Shown: in pieces, positions 24,653 to 35,800 of the stretch
How positions within the stretch are numbered: position 1 is the first letter of the stretch
Layout: each line of letters opens with the position of its first letter
DNA from: Gaeumannomyces sp. JS-464
Taxonomy: Eukaryota; Ascomycota; Sordariomycetes; Magnaporthales; Magnaporthaceae
Assembly: GCA_002197995.1 (NCBI GenBank)
Contig: NGZR01000002.1
Location: 3,224,001 to 3,288,000, forward strand
Direction: 5' to 3'
DNA: 64,000 nt
Notes under the pieces: generated by a model
The model's input: the letters and a program-made list of their open reading frames with translations, nothing else
Database searches by the model: none
What the model was told of the DNA's origin: nothing
Made by a program: the position numbers and the translations under genes

Positions 24653-25789
24653 CGGAGGGCGCCCTGTGCTCTTGGACAACTTTTGCGGAGGCGACGTGCA
24701 ATTTCTGTGGTGGCTGAGTGAGGGTACTCAACGGACAGCTCGCTGTGCTGAAACCTATTAACCGTGAGCTGGAGAGAGGAGCGAGCTACAGGAGAAGGAA
24801 ACGTACGACACCAAATGACAACTTGCATCAGAACTTACAACGGAGTTGGGGTGCTTGATGATAATTGCTACAAGATGGGAACCTTGCATCATGTTCTTCA
24901 TATACGACATTGAGCCATTGCATCGCCCCCTGGCTGGGACAGTCACGGCTGCATACTTTCAAGTGGTAAACTGATAACGACATGCTACTAGACTAGGCTT
25001 GGCTTTTCTTGCTTTTGTACTGGGGCGTTATTGAATGGGAGTTCTGGGTCATAGTAATAGCTAAATCATTTCTCTACCCATAACCTACCTAATCACTTTG
25101 CACTGATATCCGCAAATAGCGAAAGCAGGGATCGGTTCCCGTCCCCATTCCTAGGTGCCCATCATGGTTGCCACTTGGCCGGCCAGGCTGATTGGCCACA
25201 CTCGACTTTGGAATCAGGATCGAGGCCAGGACACCGTCAGAGGACCTTGGGACTATCTCTCTCACAAAAGACCGCCGGCCCTCCAGTTCAAAAAGGGGGG
25301 CATTGCCAGGCGGCATCAAGCAAACAAACAACAAACATCGTGGATTCCATCCATGTTGCTGGCGCTGCCGCTCAGCAGGGACGAATGGGCGCAGGTGGCC
25401 GCTTGAACCTTAAATTACACAACCCCGACGGAGCTTCCAGTTTTTGTCGCCACGCCCTTTCAGCCAGCGTTGTACCAGATTTCAACTCCAAGTGTTGCGG
25501 CGCACGACGTAGAATCGCATCGCGGTCCGTTAGCGTGCATACCTAGAGAGTCAGGCGTCGCACTCAGCGACTTTGGTCGGCGCCCCAACAAAATTAGCCC
25601 CGCGCTGCCACCGAACACCTACTTGGCCCAGCGGGCAGGAAACAGAGCCAGCCAGCAGCACAGCCCGCCAGACCTCAACCATCAGCTTGCTTTCGCAAAA
25701 GCCGCCCACGTTGATGCCGAGACAGCCTGCACTGCCAGCCACGTCGATCGCATCACCGATCGGAGTCTCTCGCCGGCCCTGTCGTTGGA
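24653..25789. other. Intergenic region
   Basis: This holds the 3' end of the CAF120-like gene and the promoter of PTC7. A CCTACCTAA half-motif occurs near 25084. I see no supported gene. Confidence 0.5.
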
Positions 25790-27393
25790 ATGAGGAGGCT
25801 CCCTCGTCCCCTCCCGCCCTCCTCCGCATCGCCCCTCGTCCCGATCCGACCGGCGGCCTTCCCCGCCGCAATCCGGACACGCCCGTGCGCGCCGCCGCGA
25901 CCGCCGGCAACGGCAGCAGCCGCGACAACATGGCCGCTGCATCATCTTAGATTCAGGCCCTGCGCCGTCAGCGCGCGGCTCTTGTCTTCTTCCGCGCCCA
26001 GCCGGGAAGCGCAGCAACATCAGCGGCAAGGAGCGACAACGACGCCCAGCGACGACGACGACGACGACGACGACGACAGAGCTAGCACCAACGCCAGCGC
26101 CGGCTCCAAGTGCTCGGCAGCAGCCGCGGGCCTGCCCTTCAAGTTCGAGACGGGCGTGGCGCTCTTCGCCAAGCGGGCGCCCCGGCCGTTCCCGCCGCCA
26201 TTCCTCTCCCCGCCATCGGGTTCCTTCAGCGACCCGCTGAGCACGCACCACAGCAGCCGCGACCGGCGGCGGCGGAAGGGAGGCGCGGGCGGGGCCAGCT
26301 ACGTAAACGGCGAGCTGATCCGGGGGTGGACCAACGGCGACGACGCCGTCTACGCGGGCGAGACCTTCATCTGCGCAAACGACGGCGTCGGCGCCTGGTC
26401 CGCCCGGCCCCGCGGCCACTCGGGCCTCTGGGCCCGGCTGGTGCTGCACTTTTGGGCCGGCGCGGTCTGCGAAGACATAATGAGGTGGAGGAGCAGCGGT
26501 GACGACGGTGGCGTCGCGCCGGACCCGGTCGCGTCGCTGCAGCGCGCGTTCGAGCGCACGCTCGAGGCGACCAGCCCGCCCAACGACTGGCAGGGCACCA
26601 CGACGGCAGCGGGGGCGCAGATATTCTACAGGCAGGCGCAGCAGCAGCAGCAGGAGGAGGGTGGTGGAAACAAGGACGGCGGCGCGCCTACCCCCTTGCT
26701 GTACGTGACGAACCTGGGCGACTCGCAGGTCATGGTGGTGCGGCCCAGCACGGGCGAGCTGGTGTTCAAGACCAAGGAGCAGTGGCACTGGTTCGACTGC
26801 CCGCGGCAGCTGGGCACCAACAGCCCGGACACGCCGGCGGAGAACGCGGTCGCGGACGTGGTCGAGATTCGCGAGGGCGACGTCGTGCTGGCCATGTCGG
26901 ACGGCGTCATCGACAACCTGTGGCCGCACGAGATCGTCGACAAGGTTTGCGAGTCGGTCAAGAAGTGGGAGTGCGACGGCGGGGGCGGGGGCGGGGGCGC
27001 GTCCTCCTCTTTGGGCCCGGGCGGCCCCGCGCTCTACCGCCGCTTCCCCGGCCACGAGGGCGAGGACCTGGAGGAGGAGCTGCTCGACGGCGGCGGCGAC
27101 CGGACCGGTGGCGCCAACGGTGGCATGCAGCTTGTCGCTGACGAGCTCATGGAGGCGGCCAGAGCCATCGCTGTCGACCCCTTTGCCGAGAGCCCGTACA
27201 TGGAACACGCGATCGAGGAAGGGTTGCCGACAGAGGGAGGTACGTGAATACTGCTTCTTTTTTTTCTCTCTATGGCCGCTCTTGGTTATCATCTGGTCAG
27301 TGTCATTCCTGTTTATATTGCTGACGTCCTCTCTCCTCAACAGGCAAGCTCGATGATATCAGTGTTGTCGCAGCGCTGTGCCGCCGTGTCTAA
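25790..27393 (+). CDS. PTC7: Mitochondrial-type PP2C phosphatase PTC7
   Basis: Two exons: 25790-27239 and 27344-27393, 499 aa. The 104-nt intron rejoins LPTEG-GKLDDISVVAALC, the last conserved PP2C strand. The N-terminus is Arg/Ala/Pro/Ser-rich without acidic residues and has ARLLSSSA, a typical mitochondrial import signal. PP2C motifs follow: NGDDAVYAGETF, NDGVGAWS (metal-binding Asp, about 198), LWARLVLHFW (a PTC7-type signature), NLGDSQVMVV, MSDGVIDNLWPHEI (about 370) and the C-terminal DDIS. Family knowledge: Ptc7 is a matrix Mg/Mn-dependent phosphatase that in yeast controls coenzyme Q synthesis through Coq7. Two low-complexity inserts (poly-Asp and a Gly/Gln stretch) are unusual but in frame. 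There is no frame break. Confidence 0.9.
26051..26077. repeat. (GAC)9 trinucleotide repeat coding poly-Asp
   Basis: Nine GAC units encode consecutive Asp between the mitochondrial presequence and the phosphatase domain of PTC7. A length-variable linker is expected to be tolerated there. Confidence 0.95.
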
Positions 27394-27967
27394 GCCGAAA
27401 GACGACGAAGCTAGACCTTCTGCTCGAGTGCTGGAAACTTTATCTCGTTTGTAACGAAAGAAGCATTGCTACGGCGTTTATGGCATGTTATGATGTTTGT
27501 TCTCTTGTCATGGATGTTTCCCAGGGGTAAATCGGAGGCGAGGTACACAGAAAGGACTAGGGGGATTCCAAAGAAATACTAGCAGCACTGCATGAGATTC
27601 TATAATACTGGGCGAGTAGGTAGACGTTGTAAATTTGCATAGCCAGGGTTTGCAGCCACTGAATTCAGTTCTGGTTTTACAAGTCTAGACCATCTTTTTC
27701 TACATTCAAGTCTCCCCTGGCTGCCATTATTCCCACGTCATGCCCGCCCGACGGAGCCTGAACCCCACACGAAACCAGGCGGGGGCCCGTTTGGTGGGAC
27801 TCCCGCCAGCGCTTTGGTTATCAGCAAGTCCGATAAGGAACTTTTTTTTTGGGCCTGCAAATGTTCCATCCATCCTCCGCTTCCAACCGCGCCAGAACTG
27901 CGCGCAACGGACCCTTTTCCAGACTGCAGTTCGACCCTTGCCAGGAAGATACGGCACCACAGACACG
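27394..27967. other. Intergenic region PTC7-UTP23
   Basis: A 574-bp gap between two co-directional genes. It holds the PTC7 3' end and the UTP23 promoter. I see no supported gene. Confidence 0.5.
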
Positions 27968-29333
27968 ATGAAGGCGAAAAGGTACCATACGAATAATCAA
28001 CCATATACGCCCATCCGTACCAAGGGTGATCCGCGGCGCTGACTCCCAACACGCAGGTCCAAGCAGTATCGCAAGCTCATGAAGCAGTACTGCCGAGTAT
28101 GGAACTTCGTAAGGCTTCCCTCTCGATTGCGCTTCCTTCAGGACTCGCCGGCTATTCCGCTTCGGTCCGTTCCTCGGCTAACGGCCAACGCGATTCTCGT
28201 GGGCAGAGGGAACCATACCAGGTGTTGGTGGACGCCGACATTGTCAAGGATGCGAACCGCTTCAAGATGGATCTCATCCCGGCACTTGAGCGCACTCTGC
28301 ACGGAAAAATCAAGCCCAGTGAGTCTCTCTCCCGTCCACCAGTACTTGGGAGCTGCAGCTAACGTCTTCTCTCCACTAACCCAGTGATCACACAATGCTC
28401 CATGTCAGTTCAAGCCTCTCCGACACTGTCGGCGGCAACATCGCACTCGGCCAGGGCCCGGACGAAGGCCGCGGGAAGCCGGCGCGGCGTGAGCGATGCC
28501 GTGCGACATGTGTACTAACTAGCTGTGCGACACCAAACATAGGCGCCACCTCTACGCCCTACAAGGGATCCAGCCGGGGATGAAGGCGCTCATCGACTCG
28601 GTCAAGGAGAACTTTGAGCGGCGGCGATGCGGCCACCACCCGGACGAGACGGACGCGCTCTCGACGCTCGAGTGCCTGTCGTCCTTCGTCGTCGACTCGG
28701 GCAAGGGCTCGCGCAACCGCTACGTCGTGGCCAGCCAGGACGCCGAGGTGCGCAGGCACATGCGGGGCGTCAAAGGGGTGCCTCTGATCTACATCTCGCG
28801 CAGCGTCATGATCATGGAGCCCATGGCCTCGGGCAGCGCCGAGGTCGTGTCCAAGGAGGAGCGCGCAAAGTTCAGGTCCGAGATCAAGCTGGCGTCGGCC
28901 GTGTCCAAGAGGAAGAGGGGGACGATGACGGCAGCGACGCTCGGGGGGTGGTGAAGATGACGACGATGGCGATGACAGCGACGAAAATGACGACGGCGAC
29001 GATCAAAGCACGGCTGCTGGCGGGCGACGGAAAGCCCCCTCTTCGCGCCCCTCGGCCGTTGATGTCCCCGATCGCAAGAAGCGCAAAAAGGCATACGGGC
29101 CCAAAGGTCCAAACCCGCTAGCGGCCAAAAAGAAAAAGCCCAAGCCGACCACTACTGAGGATTCAGGGGCGAAAAAGGCTGCGAGGGGCGATAGGGACGG
29201 GGCTGTGACGACCACGACAGCTCCTTCAGACCAGCCGGGCAAGAAGAAGCGGAAGCGAAAAAGCAAGAAGCCGGAGGGCTCTAGCGACGCCGGGGCTGAG
29301 GCCGCCCACGCTCCGGTCTCAGTTGAGACCTAG
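27968..29333 (+). CDS. UTP23: rRNA-processing protein UTP23 (PIN-like)
   Basis: Five exons: 27968-27981, 28057-28108, 28207-28318, 28385-28403 and 28543-29333, about 328 aa. The 5' end is split into tiny exons whose junctions all restore the family sequence: MKAKR-SKQYRKLMKQYC, WNF-REPYQVLVD, GKIKP-MITQCS-MRHLYALQ. The zinc-coordinating CGHHP and STLEC, and the tail VPLIYISRSVMIMEPM, are UTP23 signatures. Utp23 is an SSU-processome factor needed for early 18S rRNA cleavages and snR30 release in the nucleolus. The C-terminal tail is acidic then Lys-rich (KKRKKAYGPKGPNPL). To reach it the frame must shift at the G6 run 28943-28948 (one extra base, or two missing upstream). Without the shift the protein would stop at 28954 and lose the conserved tail. 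Confidence 0.93.
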
Positions 29334-31937
29334 GCTGTTGTTGTTTACTGGGTCTTGGAAAGGTTGTGGGCCGGGTCTGTTTTGCTTTATCTTGTCGCGG
29401 ATAGCGACATAGCCCGGCCTCTTGCCGGTTTCGCTATCCTTAACCGGGCGCGCGGTATCGGAACACCCGCAGCCTCAGCATTGATACGGAGGGGAGGGAC
29501 CAGTGTGGGGGAGGAGCGCACGGGGCCGGCATAATATCAGCTCTGGCTCCCCGGTTGTTTCTCCTCGACGACCCGCTGCAGGGACTGAGGCGGCCCCCGG
29601 TTCCAAGAGCATGGCGGACAGGCCTGGAGAGCCCGGATTTGTGTGCGCGGGGCTTTGTACATAACGGAGAACATGATGGAGGGAGGGAGCAGAAGGCGAA
29701 TGGGGGATGTCAAGCCGGGCCTTCCAAGGTTCGGCCGCGGGGGTCGAACCCCTGGGGAATCAAGCCGATCACGGATGGTGTCAACTGCTCGGGAGAGACG
29801 CTATGAGGCATAAGCCCGGGAGCCTCGCCTTGCTGCTACTGCGAGGGTGCGCCTGTCTGCCTCCCTGCCACAAAGGTCGGGATTGCACGTTTACCTTTTC
29901 AATCATTGAGCTGGTGGTGCCTATGGGGTGTCCTGGCACGGCCTCAGCCTCTGGCTCCCCGCGCCCGTCCCTCCGTCTCCCTCTCGCGTTCGGGTCTCCC
30001 AGAGAAAAAAAAAAAAAAAACGGCGGGCATAGGCAGGTGGCAGGATGGCAGGTGGGCTGATGGGAGGGGAAACCAACCCATCTATTAGGTTCAACGACGC
30101 AACAAGCTTGTTTCCCTCACGCATCTCTCCTCACTTCGTGCGCCCTTTCTTTTGACTTTTGGCCGAGGCTATCGTGCCTTTTTACTCCGCACTCCGTAAA
30201 GTCGAGAGCTGTGTCATGAGCTATGACGTCGATGGGATGGTCGCCAAAGAAAGTGCGTAAAAAAAAAAAAAACAAAGTCAGATGCTGATTATTTATTGGC
30301 AAGCCTTGATTGATTCGGCAGCACGGAAAGCTCAACAACAGAAAAGCGGCACAGAAGACGTTCACGTCAAGTCAACAGAAGTGAACGAAACAGCGGGCGC
30401 CGGCCAGGTTCGAGGGATAAAACAAAAACATTGTGGTGATGGTCAGAGGAGGCGGGCGGACGAAGAAACGGAAACTTACCCAGTGGTGGCATGGTAGCCA
30501 GGCCCCAGGTACCTGCCGGTTAGTAGCCGATGCATATCAGCCGACGTTTACAACCTATGTAGATACCAGCAACAACAGCAACAACGACAACCAGCCCGCC
30601 TCCCCATGACGGGATCCCCGGTTAGAGTTCACAGGGTTGGGCTTTGGTTTTAGCCTTAGCCTGGTCGGTTCGTTGGGAGGGCGTTTGATCGACGAGAGCC
30701 GGCCGGCTGTTTGCGATGTCGATCTGCCACCCCCCTGCCGGGCTAACATGGAAGCCAACAACACAACACTCAATCCCCACCCACACTTCCCTCACTCCAA
30801 CCTCGGGATGGGATAATCCCTTGCTCTTCCCATAAAGCACATTCCCTTTTTCGTTTGTTGTGAGGCCCTGCTCTGGACAGGGACCCTGTCCGGGCTGTTC
30901 CACGTAAAGGAAGAACAAGGCATGGAAGTGTTCCATGACCCCAAAGTGGCCCCCCCTCCCCTCAGCACCTACTAACAACACCAGCAACACTCACCCAGCC
31001 GAGCCCACACCACACCGGGTCCCGTCGAGGCGTCTTCGCCAAGCTGTTTGCGCTTGATTAATCGCTCGAGACGGACGCAGAGCACAGATCACATTGCATC
31101 ACATCATATTCAGGAATCGAACCGTCAATTCCTTCCTGACTGCAGCAACAGAAAAGCGGGAGTGGTTTGAAGAGGGGTCTCCGCGAAACATCAACTTGAC
31201 ACTGGGCAATCCTGCCGTGACATGTCCAAGAAAGCGACCAGACCTGACTCGCGTGTGAATCTGCAAATGCAGCCAGCGTTTCCTATGCGCATGTGCATAT
31301 CCTCATCTCACTTCCCCTCACCACAAACCAGGTTGTTCCTGTTCACAAAGTTCCTGTTCACAAAATATTCCAGAGAAAAAACTGACAAGCAAAGCATTGG
31401 ATTGTGTATGTAATAAGAAAAAAATGAAATTGGTTTTGAGTGTACACAAGTACCTATGGAAATCTTGAAAAGGGTGATATCTGCATATCAAAAAGGGGCC
31501 GTAAAGGGCCTGAGAAAGGTAATAAAAAAAAAAAACAAAAAAATAAAAAAACATGTAAAGATAGTCGTGAAGGGGAATAGAAAAGCAAATGCTGCCGGTT
31601 CTGAGGCACGGGGATATCAAAAAAAGAAAAAAAAAAAACTGTGAAAAGGAAAAGAAAAGTGGAAATGAGAACGTGCGAGAAAAAAAGAAAACAACGCCAT
31701 CCTCCGTAACCCAGCCCAATGAAACCATCCATCGCATCCGTAAAAGTAAACGCCGCTCTTTCCATGGTGACAACTGTGACGAGAGGGGGTATAGGTCCCG
31801 CCATCAGTAAGCATCAAGGAAGAGAGTCCAAGCCCGATTTTCAGCGAAGCCCAAGGAAACCATATGTACAACAAGCGTTGTTTGTATCGAGACCGACGGC
31901 CGACATGTTTCGGACGGCTGTTCGGTTTCAAGGTCGG
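29334..31937. other. 2.6 kb gap between convergent genes
   Basis: UTP23 ends at the left edge and the serine-rich protein gene at the right edge, so no promoter is required here. It contains a poly-A run near 30003-30019, an A-rich zone 31,520-31,690 and a 15-bp tandem duplication at 31335-31364. I find no coding signal on either strand. Confidence 0.5.
31335..31364. repeat. 15-bp tandem duplication
   Basis: Two exact copies of GTTCCTGTTCACAAA lie head to tail (31335-31349 and 31350-31364) in non-coding DNA. It is a simple local duplication. Confidence 0.9.
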
Positions 31938-32850
31938 TTAGATCCATAGTGGCCTGACCACCTTCTCCTCTGCGAAGAAATCGGCGTAGAGGCCCTGGAC
32001 GTCGTTCAGGTAGGAATCGGGGTTGACCTTCTTGTAACCCTTGTTGAGAAGCTCCGTCTCCTCCTGACGCAAGAGCTGGCTCGACACGGCCTTGCCACCA
32101 AACTCTTCGGCGAGCTCTGTCACCTTGGCCAGCTCGTTTCCGAAGGGGTGGTTAGGCGAGACAACCGGCAACTCCTTCTTATGCGCCCGCGGTGGCGATG
32201 GCGGCGCAGGCAGAGGCGTCTGGGTGATGGGAGGGAGTAATGCCTTGGAGTTGCTGAAGCTGGCTGATCGCGAAGTCGTGGTCGTGTTGGTCGAGGTGGA
32301 CGAGGACCTGGAGAAGGAGAAGCTACCCTTGGTGGAGACAGTCCGGCTCGACTGCTCCGACAGGCGCGAAGCTGACCTGTGACGAGTCAGGGTGTCGTAG
32401 TTCTTCTTGGTGTGGGATGGGGCTCTGGCGGGGATGACGGGCGCCTGGTTCGGGGCGGGCGCGCTCGCGGCTTGGCCAGGAGGGGTAAAGTAGCACGAGA
32501 GATGGTTAGGCTCGGGCGACGAACCTCTTGATCATGAAAGGCGAATCGGGGCTGGTGGGAGGGGTGCTCGCAGGCGATCCCGGGCTGCGTGCGCTGTCCG
32601 AGTCTGAATCCGACTTGAACGAAGTTGTCGAGGTAGAGGAGTTGATCTTGGGGCGGATGTCAGGGGCGTTGTACGAGAGCATGTTTGTCGTCGATATCAG
32701 CTGAACCGGGGCAGAGATCTTGTTCCTTATGGAGCTAAGTGAGGGCGAGCTCTTGTGATTGTTGCTCCTCGACACGACACCCTCGGCCGCATCGCGCAGC
32801 TCTAGGCTCTGCTTCACCCGACGGCTCGTGAAGGCACGAGTGATAGACAT
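31938..32850 (-). CDS. Small serine-rich fungal protein of unknown function
   Basis: No intron is evident; about 303 aa once one extra base is removed. The start is ATG at 32850-32848 (MSITRAFTSRRVKQSLE). The first part is Ser/Thr/Pro-rich with possible phosphosites (SPGSPASTPPTSPDSPF). The frame slips at a GGG run (32514-32516 on the plus strand): FMIKRFVA then continues as EPNHLSCYFTPPG in the next frame. The middle is Ser/Thr-rich and the C-terminus is ordered: SPNHPFGNELAKVTELAEEF and NDVQGLYADFFAEE up to the stop. The pattern of conserved-looking N and C ends around a disordered middle suggests a short regulatory protein. I do not recognise a named family. The gene is preceded by a 4.5 kb gene-free stretch, which may mean a complex promoter or a long leader. 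Confidence 0.75.
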
Positions 32851-35800
32851 GGTGGTGGCTTGTTGTTAGGTAGAGAGAGGAGACCGGCTGCAACACAGCG
32901 AGGCCTAGGGAATATTGGTTGGTGGTAGGGAGGTGCTGGCTGGCGACGGAAGCTGTTGGAGCTTGCTTGGTTGTTGGTGGTGGATAGTCCTCCTATTTGT
33001 TTGCTTCTCCTCCTTTTGAAACAAAGGCAGAGAAGTGTAGGAAGAAAATATCAAACGTAGAAATGCAGGATGCGGGCCACATGCAAGGTGCAGGCTCCCG
33101 GCTTGTGTACGTCTGATTGCACGATTCGGTGCAACTGCAGTGAGGTGACGGCCGCACGGTTGCTTTGTCCCTTGTGCGTGATGTCAAAGGGCGCTTGCCT
33201 GCTGGTCGGGAAGGCCGATCCGTGGCTTTGTGTACGCAGCCAAAACACAAGACTCAAGATGTGTGGCCGCGTCTGAAACCGGGATCCAGAAGCCACCAAG
33301 ACGATAGGTGGGGTTTGGCAAAGGGAGGGGATGCGCACAGTGGCGACAAACTTGGGTCGAAATATTCGAAGATAACAAAGGCAGTGATGGTGCGCCTGAG
33401 AAGGTGAGTTGGCAGTCCAAGAAGAGGCGGCCAGGCGGGAGGTTAAAGGCGTCACCAGCGACGGGATGAAAATAAGGGTCCCTTGATCGGGCAGAGGCGA
33501 AGCTTGCTGATGACAATGCCACACGTGGATTCCAGTCCTTTGTGCTGCAGGGATAGGTGGGTTTGCCGCTTCACAGGGTTCCCTCGAGTTGCTTCGTTCT
33601 CGACAGGCAGTCTACGCTTTCGGAAAAGGCCAAGCCAAGTCCAGGCGTCGAGGCGGTGGTCGTGTCGGGTGCCCAGACGCAAGATGGAAACGCCTCTGGA
33701 AACGGGCTGGTCTCGATGCGCCTGTAAATCGCTCCGGGACAGGGAACGCTCGAGGCCCGGCGAAGCTGAATCGTGGACGAGGAAAAGAACTGCGTGCGAG
33801 TCGAGATCGAACCTGACAGTCGGGCGAGGGCGATCGAAACAACCAGGCTCGCGTTGCGAAAATGTTCCGTTTTCGGCGAACAACAACAACAAAATCGTTG
33901 TGTAAGTGGCTTGGTCCAGCGCTAGGAAGAGCGTTGAAGAAGAGAAGTCCGATATAGACGAAAGAGGAAGAAACGGGAAAAGAAAGGATTCGGCAAAGGA
34001 GCTGTAAAGAAGTGAATCTCGCAATCCAAAGGAGAGGTTGCCAAACCGAAGCAGGAATCGGTTGACGCTGGTTGGTGGTGATGGACGGGAAGTAAAAGAA
34101 ACGGAAGGCGCGGGAAATATCAAAGGAAGCCAGGTGCCCAAGAGCACGAGGGAGGGTCCCAAGGTCCTTGCGGGGCGGCACAATAATAACGGAAGGCCAG
34201 GGTGCGCGGTCCTTGAGGGAAACGACTGCCGTGCACGTTCCTCCGAGGTCCAGGGTACCAAAATCCCCGCAGTGGCGCCAGTGGCCAAGAAGGTAAAGGG
34301 GACCTGCCACTGCAGGTGGAAGTGGTCACGCCTGGCAATAAAGGGTGGCTCCCGGCAAAAATTGTTCACCCTTGTCCCTGTCGCCTAGCAAGCCGACTGG
34401 GGTTGCAATTGAGCTGGAGGTGTGGGTTCTGGTTGACGATCTTGGAGCTGGATTGGTTCGCCGAGCACCCGCGAACCTGGCCAGCCCAACGGCAATTGGC
34501 CGCCCAGGCCCAATCTTTTTTTTTTCTTTTTTTTTTTTTCTTCCTCTGTCACTCTCATCCTCTGGTTCCATTTCCACTCACGTCCCGCCCCTCCCTCCAG
34601 TCCGCCCCCTTTTTTGCCGCGTGCCGTCGCGCGGGAATCATATGTGGCCACATGTGAACTCGGTCGCTTTGCTCCCAAGGTAGCCGAATGAGACTGGCCA
34701 TGGCACATGGTTGCGGGCCACTAGGGTCCAGGGCAGGCAACGAATTGTGGATTTCTGGTGATTGTCGTGCCCAAATTTAACTCAAAGCAGCCACAGGCGT
34801 GGAGAACGATCGTTTATCCGCTGTGCGAGCTCCAGATAGGCAAGGGCCGCACGGGTCACCCGCCTGAATCATCGGGTCCCTCTGTGGCGACCCACGAGCC
34901 GAGGGCTAACGCAAGGTACAAGCCACTCAGGCGCAGGCAAGAAGCCGCCACTGTTCCAATGCGTGCATGCATGCATGCAGGTGTGAGTGCAGTGGTTGCG
35001 TGGCCAAACCTGCTGTGGCACCCTGATGGGTCCAAAATAGGCGATGACAGTACCACGGTTCTGTATGGATGGCCAGCATGACCACACAAAGTCAATTAAA
35101 GCTACAACCTTACAGACACTTTCTCTCGCGTCCGCCGCCGCCCGAAAAGTCTCGAGGAAAGACAGGCTGTTTGAGGGCATAGGGGGCGCGCGGCTGTGGC
35201 CTGTCTCGCCCTCCCCTGACACCACCATCATCGCCGGGACGTGCATCCTTCCCGCCCTTCAGCTCCCATCATCGACCACAACCGCCTGTTTTGTGGCTGG
35301 CCTCCCTGGATCGTGCGCGCGGCCCTTGCTGACCCCGCGGGTTTGAAACGCAGGAACCGATGATGGGCAATCCTATTGGGCGACTGTTCCCTGACAGCTT
35401 TGGGGGTGACAGGGTCAGATAGGCTCGTTTCAAGTCGGCCCACCCTTGTCCGATTGTTAGTTCCTTGCTTGCCCTTTGTGGTGCTGAGAAGCCGAAAGCT
35501 GGGCGAATCAGGGTGCGTACCCAGGGCCACACTGAGCATTGGGCAGAGCGGCGCTGAATCCGTCGCGCGCTTTCACACCGACGCCCCTTCTGAACGCGCG
35601 ATTGGTGCGGGGCTCCCCGAAAGTTCCATTCATAGAGTCAATGTGCAGCAGCTAGATCACCCGCCGATGGGATGATATGATAACCTGTAGGTGTATGCGC
35701 GAAGGAGCCGCGAAGGAAAGCAGCCGCAGACGGGACGACGGGAGTCTGGCGAAGACTGCCTGCCGCGCACTGACCAGCGGCCCCCAAGACCTAATGCGGC

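Noticed and set aside
29735..29770. GGGGTCGAACCCC palindrome resembling a T-arm
   Set aside because: Only three stem pairs extend past the loop and there is no cloverleaf. It is a chance palindrome.
33452..34369. 305-codon open frame on the minus strand
   Set aside because: It is Phe/Leu/Ser/Pro-rich because of pyrimidine-rich DNA, has no motif, and lies where a leader of the serine-rich gene is expected.
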